Origin: an uncultured Flavobacteriales bacterium
GTDB taxonomy: Bacteria; Bacteroidota; Bacteroidia; CAIKAF01
Direction of reading: 5' to 3'
Length of the DNA: 64,000 nucleotides
Assembly: GCA_903837495.1 (NCBI GenBank)
Contig: CAILUT010000047.1
Location: forward strand, 1 to 64,000
A program made the position numbers and the translations under genes. Each line of letters begins with the position of its first letter. The stretch's first letter is position 1. Below, piece by piece: positions 45,881 to 54,614 of this stretch. Below the pieces are notes generated by a model. That model saw nothing but the letters and a program-made list of their open reading frames with translations, was not told the DNA's origin and made no database searches.

Positions 45881-45941
45881 CTGATTTTCTGCTGTTCAGG
45901 CATTGCTTAGAAACCTCGCTTATCGCTACCGCATGAAACCT

Positions 45942-46952
45942 TTACAGGACCCTGCACGCATAAATACGCTCAATAATATCCACCACCTTCAACCCCTCCA
46001 AGGCATTCGTTGTTGCCATGGTGCGCCCTTCTAAGGTGTCCAATACGTTTTGTATTACAAAATGGTGGTTGGCAGCACTCCCTTTGTAGTGCCCATAATC
46101 GTTGGGCGGACTGCTTGGCGGCAACTCGGGCATGCTGTAGTCTTTTACATGGCAATATTCTACTTTGTCCATGTATTGCCCGCCTACCTTTACCGCCCCA
46201 TGCTCCGCAACTATGGTTAAGCTGCTTTCCATATTCGAATTCCAAACCGCCGTTGAATAGTTGATGCTGCCCATCCCGCCCTTCAAAAACGAGAAGTTTA
46301 CAAAACCAGAATCCTCAAAATCGGTTAAATCTGCATGGTTAAAATCGTTGAATCGAGCTTGAATATCAGTGATATCTCCAAAAAGCCAAAACATGATGTC
46401 AATAAAGTGACTAAACTGGGTGAACAAGGTGCCTCCATCCAATTCTTGCTTTCCCTTCCATGTTTTTCCGGTATAATAACGCTCATCTCGGTTCCAATAG
46501 CAATTGATTTGAACCATGTAAATCTTCCCCAATTTCCCCGATTGAACCAATTCTTTTAACCAAGCACTGGGGGGACTATAGCGGTTTTGCATTACACAGA
46601 ATACCAGCCGCTGCGATTGGAGCGATTGAAACAAGACCTCTTCGCATTCGGCTTTGGTTAGCCCCATGGGTTTCTCGCAAACCACGTGGCATTGACGCTG
46701 CAAGGCTTTTAAACTTTGCTCAGCATGCAAGCCATTGGGAGTGCAAATGTTCACTACATCTATTTCAATCCCCGAGGCATACAGGGCTTCCTCCGATTCA
46801 TAAAAGGGAACCTTAAATTCGGCCTCCAAACTTTCCTTAAGCTCTGTCCTTACATCTACCAAGGCAACCAATTCAGCTCCGGCCGTTGACCGAATCATGT
46901 GTGCATGGCGCTGACCTATATGCCCACAACCTACTATAGCAAATTTTTTCAT
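45942..46952 (-). CDS. Gfo/Idh/MocA-family oxidoreductase
   Basis: A 336-residue NAD(P)-dependent sugar dehydrogenase. The Rossmann motif is FAIVGCGHIGQRHAHMI, the family EKP motif is in VVCEKPMGL, and the catalytic GGTLFTQFSHFIDIMFWLFG region supplies the conserved His. It resembles UDP-N-acetyl-glucosamine uronate oxidases of the WlbA/WbpB type in overall shape and in the QNRYSPP segment, so a role in surface-sugar synthesis is plausible but not shown. Confidence 0.82.
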   Translation of the reverse strand: MKKFAIVGCGHIGQRHAHMIRSTAGAELVALVDVRTELKESLEAEFKVPFYESEEALYASGIEIDVVNICTPNGLHAEQSLKALQRQCHVVCEKPMGLTKAECEEVLFQSLQSQRLVFCVMQNRYSPPSAWLKELVQSGKLGKIYMVQINCYWNRDERYYTGKTWKGKQELDGGTLFTQFSHFIDIMFWLFGDITDIQARFNDFNHADLTDFEDSGFVNFSFLKGGMGSINYSTAVWNSNMESSLTIVAEHGAVKVGGQYMDKVEYCHVKDYSMPELPPSSPPNDYGHYKGSAANHHFVIQNVLDTLEGRTMATTNALEGLKVVDIIERIYACRVL

Positions 46953-47073
46953 GCAAAAATTGTTGCATCAAAGGTAGAAATTTGCTTGCATTGAGGGCCT
47001 CCTTTGTTTTTCAATCGACAGAGGCACTTTTCGCGCAATTCGATGATGCCCTTCGTGAGTGGACGCCCTCTTT

Positions 47074-48210
47074 TTAATTTTCAACCATTAGGTCAGCTCC
47101 CATTTTCCCAGCCAATGTGCCTAAGGCTATTCCCATTCCGCCCATCCGAATCGCTGTCCACACGCCTGGCTTCCATAAACCTATTCTTGGCTTTTTGCTG
47201 ATACCAATTCCCATGGTGCCTGCCCAGCTTTCTACCATTTTTGGTGGATTGTTTCTAAACAACTTGGGCAACAATTCCCCCATCAGGTACTGTTTAATTT
47301 GTTCTGAATTTTCCGTGGAAAATGTGGTTTCTTCTTCAAGGGCTATATGCCTTCCGCCACCCAAAATCAAGCGCCCTGCATGGCCTCGAAAATAATTGTA
47401 CCCCTCCTTATGATGAAAGGTTCCCTCTGCAAAGGGCCTAGCCAACACCTCTGAAACCCAAACCTGAGCCCGAGCCGCTTTTACCTGCTCCGGCAACCAA
47501 GCATGGGCAAAGGCATTGTTCGCCACCAATATCTTTCTGCATGGCAATTCAAAGTCTAAACCCAGCAAACGCCCCGATTCGACCTGTTTTACCTCAACTC
47601 CGCTTCGATACTCAACCCCTAATCCCAAGCATTTAACCAACAATGAGTTCCATAGTTTTTGGGGCTGCAATCCACCTTCAAACTTGTTTTTTATCGCCAT
47701 GTGTAGGTCTTTAAAGCCCAGAGCCTCTGTTTCATGCCGCTCTAGTTCCGAAAACACCACACCATCAATCTCCCCGCGCTCATTCAGCTGCCGGTTTACG
47801 TGTTCCAGTTGATCCCGAATTTCTTCTGCTTTCCCTTTTTCATCTCCAAAAAACACCTCAAACCCTCCGCATGCCTCATATTCTAAGGCCATGTCTCCAT
47901 GGATCTCCCTTAACATCTGCAAGCCCCGGTAGCGCTGCCCCGCCAAGCCAAAGGCCTCATCCGCTCCCATTGATTCCACATCCAACAAAAGTTCACTGGC
48001 CGAACCAAAACAGGCAAACCCCGCACTTCGAACCGTAGCTCCTTCGGGCCTTGCACCCTTTTCTAAAACCAAAACTCGGGCCTTAGGATTATGCAGTTTA
48101 AGAAAATAGGCTGCCGAAAGTCCCGTAATTCCCGCCCCCACCACTGCAAAATCGGCAGGGCGGTTCAATCCCTCTTTCTCCCACCAACTAAATTTGGGCT
48201 GTACATTCAT
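47074..48210 (-). CDS. FAD-dependent oxidoreductase (DAO family) in the B12 operon
   Basis: A 378-residue DadA/glycine-oxidase-like flavoprotein. The N-terminal FAD site is DFAVVGAGITGLSAAYFLKLHN and the C-terminal part has AGTMGIGISKKPRIGLW. It is the fourth gene after the cobalamin riboswitch, 49 bp after the DUF6580 gene, so it is probably B12-regulated. A role in corrinoid or side-chain metabolism is conceivable only from position; family members oxidise amines and amino acids. Confidence 0.75.
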   Translation of the reverse strand: MNVQPKFSWWEKEGLNRPADFAVVGAGITGLSAAYFLKLHNPKARVLVLEKGARPEGATVRSAGFACFGSASELLLDVESMGADEAFGLAGQRYRGLQMLREIHGDMALEYEACGGFEVFFGDEKGKAEEIRDQLEHVNRQLNERGEIDGVVFSELERHETEALGFKDLHMAIKNKFEGGLQPQKLWNSLLVKCLGLGVEYRSGVEVKQVESGRLLGLDFELPCRKILVANNAFAHAWLPEQVKAARAQVWVSEVLARPFAEGTFHHKEGYNYFRGHAGRLILGGGRHIALEEETTFSTENSEQIKQYLMGELLPKLFRNNPPKMVESWAGTMGIGISKKPRIGLWKPGVWTAIRMGGMGIALGTLAGKMGADLMVEN

Positions 48211-48259
48211 CTTTATTTTGAATAAAAGGACCTAAGCAATAAGCCCCAAGCCATCAAAA

Positions 48260-48838
48260 TCAGGCAAAATAGGGAACCCAACGGCGGGCGGCCGACCAAG
48301 CCCCAAACAATGCCCCGGAGTACAACAAATCACCAACCACCTGATTCAAGAAAAACGAGCTGCTCAAATCTCCTGCCTGATAGAAGGGAATGCCGGCAGT
48401 CAATGCCAATCCCCAACCAGCCAAATTCATCGGATAAAATCCCGAACTCAACCATACCAAGCTGTTTGAAATTACATAAAAACCAAGCGAAGAGGCCAAA
48501 CTAAAGCCAAAAACCCGCATGCCAGATACCTTCGAGCCTGCTAAAGTGCTGCCCATCCACAACATCCAAGCTAAACCCAAATACACACCCAGGGCCGTTC
48601 CGCCCCAAAAATAGGACAGGCCCTCAGCATAACTAGGTTGGATAAATACATTAACCAGCAAATCACTCATAAACCAAGCTGCAACCGCCACTCCAACGGC
48701 TGCCATTCGGTTGCCGAATGCAACCATGCCAAACAAGGCAATGCCGGCCATCGGCGATACATTCCAGGGGTGAGGAAGCAATCGGCTTACTACCGCCAAT
48801 ACAATCAATGAAACAGCCAATTGCTGTGAAGGTGTCAT
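48260..48838 (-). CDS. DUF6580-family membrane protein, candidate transporter in the B12 operon
   Basis: This 192-residue (or 196 from 48850) protein has about six hydrophobic segments: AVSLIVLAVVSRLLPHP, MAGIALFGMVAFGNRMA, VAAWFMSDLLVNVF and others. The layout resembles S-components of ECF-type vitamin transporters, and I recall the family as DUF6580, a putative transport protein. It lies third in the riboswitch-led operon after btuB and a btuG-like gene. This makes inner-membrane corrinoid transport a reasonable inference; no ATPase partner is encoded next to it. Confidence 0.7.
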   Translation of the reverse strand: MTPSQQLAVSLIVLAVVSRLLPHPWNVSPMAGIALFGMVAFGNRMAAVGVAVAAWFMSDLLVNVFIQPSYAEGLSYFWGGTALGVYLGLAWMLWMGSTLAGSKVSGMRVFGFSLASSLGFYVISNSLVWLSSGFYPMNLAGWGLALTAGIPFYQAGDLSSSFFLNQVVGDLLYSGALFGAWSAARRWVPYFA

Positions 48839-48928
48839 TTGAATACGCATAGCGTTTTTTTAATTGGTTCAAAGGTAAGAAAAGTACGTTTATCCTTTAG
48901 CATGCTTTTAGGTAGGATTCCTATGGCT

Positions 48929-50032
48929 TTAGGGATTTACTGCAAAACTGCTGGGGGCAATCCCTGCCTTAAAGCGGTTTTGCAGCTGACCCTGGGCATT
49001 GTAAATGGCCACATCCGATGCACTCGAAAAATCACCGGATTCCCCAACCAATACATCTCCATTCCGGCTATCTACTCCCAATCCATAGGCGTTGGCCCCC
49101 GAAATCAAAACCCCTACGGTTTCCAAATAGGCGTCTAAAAACCAAACATCTCCTCCAAAAATAAAATAGGCAAACCGTCCATCGGGCGAAGCAACAACTC
49201 GGTTCGGATTTACTTGAGCTTGGTTTAAACTTATTTCGGTTACCACCTGCCCCTGTTCATCCAATTTCATCCAACTGCCATAACTAAAGGCGCCTGTCCA
49301 GTCAGGTTTGCCTCCGTTCAAAACCCAAACCGACCCGTTTAAAGCCAAGCAGGCCTGAGGATAGTCCCCAACAATGTAGTCGGCTGCCTTTGCAAAGGGA
49401 ACCTCTGTTAATACCGAAACCGTATTTTCATACGAATTCGGCACGTATATTTTCCCTTGGTAGGCCAATAGGTGTTCGGGCAAGGCTCCCACCTCTACGC
49501 TGCCTTCCAATTGAGCCGTTTCTGAATTGATTTTGTGCACCCTTCCATTCACCGAAAAGTTCACCCATTCGCTCAAATACAAAGCCTGCTGCCCCTGCAC
49601 CAGATACCTGGGCAAAGCCAAATTGCCAATCTCTCCCTTGTACTCCATTCGGTACCGGTCCAACAGCAGAATCCGATTTGAATTGTTTAGTACGGCAAAC
49701 AAGAGGCTGTCGTTTGCAAATAAACTTTGCAGTACATCCCCGGTAATTAAGCCCTGATTTACGGCGCCCACCACATCTGCTTGGTAGATGCCGCCCGTCA
49801 GAGAACGAAAACCAATGCTCGCATTTGAACTGCCAAAGGCCCCCTCGTTGCCTATCACGTAGCCCTGTTCGTAAGGCAGATTTTCTAAATCCGGATTCTC
49901 GCCGGCAATACAGCCCCAAAAGCCCGAAAGTAGTACAGCCATCCATAGCCCGCTTTGCAGTGCCTTCCATTTTGTTCTAGTGTTCATGGTTTTGATGTTC
50001 ATGGTTTTGATGTTCATGGTTTTGATGTTCAT
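48929..50032 (-). CDS. BtuG-like beta-propeller lipoprotein
   Basis: A 367-residue protein with a lipoprotein signal (WMAVLLSGFWGCIAGENP). The mature part is made of propeller-blade-like segments with YVPNSYENTVSV, CLALNGSVWVLNGG, FAYFIFGGDVWFLD and GNDVLVGES-type strands. The seven-bladed BtuG surface protein of Bacteroides binds cobalamin with very high affinity and hands it to BtuB; this gene is directly downstream of btuB, overlapping by 4 nt. Its first four codon groups are a repeated MNIKT unit (see the repeat entry), so the true start is ambiguous among ATGs at 50032, 50017, 50002 and 49987; 49987 gives the shortest, most normal signal peptide. Confidence 0.82.
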   Translation of the reverse strand: MNIKTMNIKTMNIKTMNTRTKWKALQSGLWMAVLLSGFWGCIAGENPDLENLPYEQGYVIGNEGAFGSSNASIGFRSLTGGIYQADVVGAVNQGLITGDVLQSLFANDSLLFAVLNNSNRILLLDRYRMEYKGEIGNLALPRYLVQGQQALYLSEWVNFSVNGRVHKINSETAQLEGSVEVGALPEHLLAYQGKIYVPNSYENTVSVLTEVPFAKAADYIVGDYPQACLALNGSVWVLNGGKPDWTGAFSYGSWMKLDEQGQVVTEISLNQAQVNPNRVVASPDGRFAYFIFGGDVWFLDAYLETVGVLISGANAYGLGVDSRNGDVLVGESGDFSSASDVAIYNAQGQLQNRFKAGIAPSSFAVNP

Positions 50033-50040
50033 GGTTTTGA
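49981..50040. repeat. Four exact 15-bp tandem repeats across the btuB-btuG junction
   Basis: ATGAACATCAAAACC-type units (15 bp, minus strand) are present four times without a mismatch at 49981-50040. Each unit contains an in-frame ATG. The first copy also supplies the last codons and TGA stop of the TonB receptor gene. A 15-bp period keeps the reading frame, so changes in copy number would add or remove MNIKT and start codons. Confidence 0.95.
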
Positions 50041-51957
50041 TTGAAGAGTAAAAGTGAGGTTCAAAGAAAAGTGCCGTCCCGGTTGCGGACGGCGAAATAC
50101 GGTTTCATAGCGCTCATCAAATAGGTTGTGGCAGCTCAGGCCAAACTTAAATTCATTTCCCTCTGCAAGCTTTATCCGGGCTTGAATTCCCAAATCCACC
50201 AATACATATTCCCCTAAGGCTTGTACTTGATCTTCGCTGGTAAACCGTTCTGAGGTGTATTGCCCCATCAACATTCCCCCCATTCGAAACCGGGCAGATG
50301 GCCCCTTGCCCAGTCCACTTTCCATTTGCATTCCCCCCTGAGCCTGATGGGCTGGAACATAAGCCCAGCGATTCGCCCCAGCCCCTTCGCCTGCATACTG
50401 CCAGTTGTGCTGAAGCCATCCATTAAACTCGGCCATGCCTCCAATTCCTTTCCATTCTACCCGGTTCGATACCCCATGCTGAACGGCTTCAGGCCGCTGG
50501 CTGGCTTGCCATACATTTCCCATGGGCAGCCAAAGCAGGTAGTTTTTCAATGCGCCCATATAGGCTTTGCTTGTCCATGAAATCTGCTGGTTCTCTCTTT
50601 TCCAAACCATTTCCAACTGGGCATCTAGGGTGTATCCGGTCTCTGGCTTTAGCTGGGCATTCCCCCCCGGATTCCAATACAAATCGTTCAGGCTAGGCCA
50701 ACGGTAGTGCTCTCGGTAGGCAATCCCCGGTTGAATGCGCCAATGTTTTTTTGCAAAGCCATAACCCACATACAAACTGCCCACGGGCTTCAATACCTGC
50801 TCGACCGACATCGGTAGCCGAAGGCTGTAGTGTATCTTCCATTTACCCGGATTCATCTCAAGCAGGGCGTAGGGCGAAAAAAAATGCTGGGGGGCCAATC
50901 CCGCGGGATAATTTGTTTGGCTGGCCCAGGCTGCGCTTTGTTCATAACCCAGCAGGGCATTCATCCACCTCAATGCTCTCCATCTCGCTTCCAAACGAAG
51001 GTGGCCAGCCAGCGATCTAAATTCCGATTCCAGCCCCTGTTGCCGGTACACCAATGAATCTGTTACCAAGCCCAAATTCGCCATGATTCTTACATTCGCT
51101 ACCGGTTCCCAATCCAGCCGCTGAACCAGCCTTATTGATAAATCGCTTTGCCGCGCTTCTTGGTGCTGACTTCCCATGGCCGCTGGAATTTCACGCTGTG
51201 CCTGACTTATCCAGGCATGCCAGGCAGCCACCATTTTTCTCACCTTTAGAGCATAACCAGCTACCACATCGTTCTTAAAATACCGGTTGTTGCGCTGCTC
51301 CACAGCCGGAAATCCAACCACCGAAAAGTCCTGAAATTCAAAGTTGTTCTGCGCCCATTGTTGCGAAAAATACACATAACCGCGGCTTTTCCTTCCTTCC
51401 CGATGAAACCCCCAACGCCCAGCTATCCCACCAAAACTTCGGGCCTGCAATCCCCACTCAACCGCCCAGCTCGATTCCCTTAAAAAGGCGGCCGAGGTTT
51501 CAACCAATACCAAACCCCCGATGCCTCCACTGCCCCAACGCCCGGCCTCGCCCCCTTCCAAAACCTGCATGTTTTGCAATGCAGCGCTCGGAAGTATCGA
51601 AAAGTCTGCCTGCCCGGCCGATAAATAATTTAAGGGCATCCCCTCCCAAATCAATGCGGTTCGCCCAGCACCTAAACCCCGAAAAGAAACACTGCTCAAA
51701 CTCCCCGGGCCATAACTCCGCACCTGTGCACCCGTCTGGAAACTCAGCACCGATGCCGCATCCCAATGCCCTAAAGACCGCATGCGCTCTGAATCAATAC
51801 GCTGAGCCCCAGGCATTCCAAGTGCAAAACCTATGGCTTCCGAGAACTCATAGCGTCCCAGCAATATGACATATTTCTTACTGCTGTCGCTCTGCGCGCT
51901 CAGGCTAAAAAAGGAAAGTACATAAAGCCAAACCAATGGCCTTACCCATGTTTGCAT
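50029..51957 (-). CDS. btuB: TonB-dependent cobalamin receptor
   Basis: This 642-residue outer-membrane protein has a signal peptide (VWLYVLSFFSLSAQS) and a plug domain (RMRSLGHWDAASVLSFQTGAQVRSYG). The barrel follows, with terminal strands ending FSLNLTFTLQSKP, the aromatic C-terminus of outer-membrane barrels. The TonB box itself is not obvious. It is the first gene behind a cobalamin riboswitch and the btuG-like gene is directly downstream, which makes cobalamin or cobinamide the substrate. It is energised by TonB-ExbBD, encoded elsewhere. The N-terminus lacks a SusC-type carboxypeptidase-like domain. Confidence 0.9.
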   Translation of the reverse strand: MQTWVRPLVWLYVLSFFSLSAQSDSSKKYVILLGRYEFSEAIGFALGMPGAQRIDSERMRSLGHWDAASVLSFQTGAQVRSYGPGSLSSVSFRGLGAGRTALIWEGMPLNYLSAGQADFSILPSAALQNMQVLEGGEAGRWGSGGIGGLVLVETSAAFLRESSWAVEWGLQARSFGGIAGRWGFHREGRKSRGYVYFSQQWAQNNFEFQDFSVVGFPAVEQRNNRYFKNDVVAGYALKVRKMVAAWHAWISQAQREIPAAMGSQHQEARQSDLSIRLVQRLDWEPVANVRIMANLGLVTDSLVYRQQGLESEFRSLAGHLRLEARWRALRWMNALLGYEQSAAWASQTNYPAGLAPQHFFSPYALLEMNPGKWKIHYSLRLPMSVEQVLKPVGSLYVGYGFAKKHWRIQPGIAYREHYRWPSLNDLYWNPGGNAQLKPETGYTLDAQLEMVWKRENQQISWTSKAYMGALKNYLLWLPMGNVWQASQRPEAVQHGVSNRVEWKGIGGMAEFNGWLQHNWQYAGEGAGANRWAYVPAHQAQGGMQMESGLGKGPSARFRMGGMLMGQYTSERFTSEDQVQALGEYVLVDLGIQARIKLAEGNEFKFGLSCHNLFDERYETVFRRPQPGRHFSLNLTFTLQSKP

Positions 51958-51989
51958 ACGTAAAAGTCCTTAAATGCACACCCCCCGGC

Positions 51990-52165
51990 GCACGATCGGT
52001 TAGGCTGGCAGGTCTCCTGGCTCTTTCCCTGTCGGCGGCCTTCCCATTTCATCGAAACAGTGGCTCAGCATACCGACGCTTATCGGAAATTACAGTTGCG
52101 GGGACAGCTTGTGCTTTTACACAATTCCCTTTTCATTTTGCCCGTAAGCAAAACACCAGCGTGCA
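51990..52165 (-). promoter_or_regulatory. Cobalamin riboswitch
   Basis: Read on the minus strand, the leader contains GCCACTG, then GGGAAGG and the diagnostic B12 box AGCCAGGAGACCTGCC (52007-52022). Upstream are AAAGGGAATTGTGT and CTGTCCCCGCAACTGTAA, matching the conserved class I cobalamin aptamer elements. It lies just upstream of btuB and should lower expression when cobalamin is abundant. Aptamer ends are approximate. Confidence 0.92.
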
Positions 52166-52192
52166 AAGGTGCGTATATTTTTTGATTTTTTT

Positions 52193-52343
52193 TGGCGCCT
52201 TTTCCTGCCGTCCCTTCAAGTCCTCGGCCCAGGGCTGTGCCGGCTGCGGGCTGCGGTGGCTCCCCCTGGTCGCCTCCTCGCTCCGGCCGGCACTAAGCCC
52301 TGCGCCTGTGGGCTTTCCGTGCCCGTCAGGGGCGCGGGCCCCT
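52193..52343 (+). repeat. GC-rich structured intergenic repeat, copy 5
   Basis: The core is CGGTGGCTCCCCCTGGTCGCC, within arms CAGGGCTGTGCCGGC (52230-52244) and its near-complement GCCGGCACTAAGCCCTG. Outer pairing: CCTG with CAGG, and GCGCC with GGCGC. It sits directly upstream (plus-strand sense) of marR and behind the B12 riboswitch, in a gap of about 455 bp between btuB and marR that is fully explained by these elements. Confidence 0.82.
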
Positions 52344-52397
52344 CGTTCTTTTTAAGCCCTGCATGTTGCCCTTTGCTTCAGTCCCTTTTTTATTCTC

Positions 52398-52405
52398 TAT
52401 TTTTG
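52398..52405 (+). promoter_or_regulatory. -7 promoter element for the MarR gene
   Basis: TATTTTTG matches TAnnTTTG, 8 bp before the ATG at 52413, implying an almost leaderless transcript. Confidence 0.5.
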
Positions 52406-52412
52406 GCCCACT

Positions 52413-52874
52413 ATGGCTAGCATTGAAGAAGAAATTAAACAAAAAGCCTTTGTTAGCGAACAAGCCAAGGCAACCATTAACCTGCTCTTTACAGCCAATT
52501 GGTTGCAAAGTCAAATAAGTGCGGTTTTAAGGCCCTATGGCTTGTCGCCCGAACAATTTAATGTTCTACGCATCCTCAATGGCAGCCATCCCAATGCCAT
52601 GAGCCAAAAAGACATTCTAAGCCGCATGATTGCCCCAAAATCCAATCTAACTTTAATTGTTGGCCGACTTAAAGAAAAGAAATTCGTAAACGTCAATAGA
52701 ACCCTCCACGACAAAAGAGAATACAGCATATCCATTACCAACTCGGCTCAATCTATGCTTCAAGACCTCAATCAGGGTATGAATCAACTTCTTCGTGCTA
52801 CCCTTCCTTTAAATGCAATCGAAGCTCAAACACTGAATGCTTTGCTTGATAAAATCCGAACCCCAAATCTTTAA
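52413..52874 (+). CDS. MarR-family transcriptional regulator
   Basis: A 153-residue winged helix regulator. The recognition region LSPEQFNVLRILNGSHPNAMSQKDILSRMI leads to SNLTLIVGRLKEKKFVNVNRTLHDKREYSISIT, the DNA-contact wing (DKRE) of MarR proteins. The ligand and target genes are unknown. No divergent gene lies nearby to suggest a target. The stop overlaps the convergent diheme peroxidase gene by 4 bp. Confidence 0.85.
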   Translation: MASIEEEIKQKAFVSEQAKATINLLFTANWLQSQISAVLRPYGLSPEQFNVLRILNGSHPNAMSQKDILSRMIAPKSNLTLIVGRLKEKKFVNVNRTLHDKREYSISITNSAQSMLQDLNQGMNQLLRATLPLNAIEAQTLNALLDKIRTPNL

Positions 52875-53920
52875 GGGGCCGAAAAGGCAGGATTGCTTAA
52901 AAACTCGGTATCGGTTAAGGCCAATAAAAAGGCAATCAAGGCTTCTTTTTCTTGGGCACTCAAATTGAGCCCTGTGCCAACATGCTTCATCAAAGGGTCT
53001 ATGGTCGCTGAAGGCTGCCCCCCCATATCATAGTGGTCAATCACTTCCTGCAAGGTAGCAAAGCGGCCGTCGTGCATATAAGGAGCCGTTTGGGCAATAT
53101 TTCGCAAGGTTGGAACCTTAAATGCCCCAATTAAATTGGGGTTCGCCACAATGCCGCCCAAACCTGAGTCTTGAAATTCTCCTTCTTTATCCAAGCCATT
53201 GTTCATAAAACTAAAGGTGGTAAACTGAAACCGCTCCTCAAAAGGGTGGCAATGAAAGCAATCGGCCGCTTCGGTGGTGTACAAATTCATGCCATGCAAT
53301 TCTTTGGGGGTCAAGGCTGCCTGACCAAGTATGTATTGGTCAAACCGCGAATTGCCTGAAATCAAAGTCCGTAAAAATTGAGCCAAGGCTTTGGTTACCT
53401 GCGTTGAATCAATATGCTCAGAACCAAACGCTTGTTTAAAAAGGCTAGGATAATCAGCGTGTTGATTTAATCTGTCCATGGCCACTATCCAAGGCAAGTT
53501 CATCTCGATGGCGTTGGGAACCGGTTCCAACAGCTGTTCCTCCAACGAAAAAGCCCTGCCGTCCCAAAACAACCGATTGTGGTAAGCCAAATTGATTAAT
53601 GGCATGGCATTTCTATTGCCTTGAGCCCCCGTAATTCCTGTACTAACCGCCGTTGCTTCAGCAAAGGAAAGCGACTGCTGATGGCAACTGGAACAGGATT
53701 GGGTAAAATCGCCCGATAAAATGGGGTCGTAAAACAACTTGCGGCCCAAAGCAACACCCTCTACGGTCAACGGATTGTCAAACGGTATTTTGGGTTCAGA
53801 AAAATGCGAAGGCAAATCTAAAGCATAGGGCGTTGGGGTATATTGCTCTTCTGCACACGAATACAAGCCCAATATGAGCAGAGGCAACAACAGCAAATAC
53901 CTTCTGTTTTTTTTCATCAA
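52871..53920 (-). CDS. Diheme cytochrome c peroxidase / MauG-type lipoprotein
   Basis: A 349-residue periplasmic-facing protein with a lipoprotein signal (LLPLLILGLYSCAEEQ). Two haem c sites are present: CSSCHQQ (N-terminal domain) and CFHCHPFE (C-terminal domain). The segments KLFYDPILSGDFTQSC and TPYMHDGRFATLQEVIDHYD are typical of the bacterial diheme peroxidase/MauG family. It reduces hydrogen peroxide or oxidises a protein partner; the substrate is unknown. A 4-nt overlap with the next gene suggests cotranscription. Confidence 0.87.
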   Translation of the reverse strand: MMKKNRRYLLLLPLLILGLYSCAEEQYTPTPYALDLPSHFSEPKIPFDNPLTVEGVALGRKLFYDPILSGDFTQSCSSCHQQSLSFAEATAVSTGITGAQGNRNAMPLINLAYHNRLFWDGRAFSLEEQLLEPVPNAIEMNLPWIVAMDRLNQHADYPSLFKQAFGSEHIDSTQVTKALAQFLRTLISGNSRFDQYILGQAALTPKELHGMNLYTTEAADCFHCHPFEERFQFTTFSFMNNGLDKEGEFQDSGLGGIVANPNLIGAFKVPTLRNIAQTAPYMHDGRFATLQEVIDHYDMGGQPSATIDPLMKHVGTGLNLSAQEKEALIAFLLALTDTEFLSNPAFSAP

Positions 53921-54447
53921 TACAAGGTACGGCTTTCTCGTTTAATAGCGTCAATGGCAGCTTGGGCAGGAATATGCTCAAATTCCATCACTACTTCCAA
54001 TATTTTTCGAACCAAATCTATGGAGGGCGATTGAGGTGAAACCTGCGATGCCGCAACATTAACCATTTTAATGCTCTCCTCTTTCGCTTTTTTTATGGCT
54101 TCCCACAAGCCCCTCGAAACATAAATTTGTTGGGTAAGGTTGTGGTCGTATTCTTGTTTTATCGATCCAATTAAATCCAAATGCAGCTCCCCAGCCGTAG
54201 CCTTGCTGCCATTCAAGCGCATCGCCAAATGCGCAGGGTGAACCCGCTCCATCAACAGCACCAAACGCTCATAGGCTTGCAAGCGCAACGGGGTTAAAGT
54301 CTGTTGGTTCAACCGCCGAATATCCATGCTTTCTTTCCGGAGCTGATGCTCTAAAAACTGCTTCATTATCATATATATGGTTATAAAAGCAACAATGGCG
54401 GGCATTGAATACTTGACAATTTCTATAAATAAATCGGCTGCTTCCAT
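53917..54447 (-). CDS. Membrane-anchored hypothetical protein (DUF7935-like)
   Basis: This 176-residue protein has one N-terminal membrane span (IVKYSMPAIVAFITIYMIMKQF), then a soluble, largely helical and charged domain (LRLQAYERLVLLMERVHPAHLAM, DHNLTQQIYVSRGLWEAI). I recall it as conserved in Bacteroidota under DUF7935, without known function. It is translationally linked (4-nt overlap) to the diheme peroxidase gene, which may be coincidental. Confidence 0.7.
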   Translation of the reverse strand: MEAADLFIEIVKYSMPAIVAFITIYMIMKQFLEHQLRKESMDIRRLNQQTLTPLRLQAYERLVLLMERVHPAHLAMRLNGSKATAGELHLDLIGSIKQEYDHNLTQQIYVSRGLWEAIKKAKEESIKMVNVAASQVSPQSPSIDLVRKILEVVMEFEHIPAQAAIDAIKRESRTLY

Positions 54448-54614
54448 ATGGCTTTCTATGCGTTGCGTAACAAAGTATGATGCAAAGGTAATACAGGTAA
54501 ACCAAAGTTTAACCCCAGTTTCCGTTGTTCCGCTTTATTCTACCCAAGAAACAATAAAACCATATCCAATGTTTTTTATAACCTTTGCTCTAACCAAAAT
54601 AACAATCAACATAC

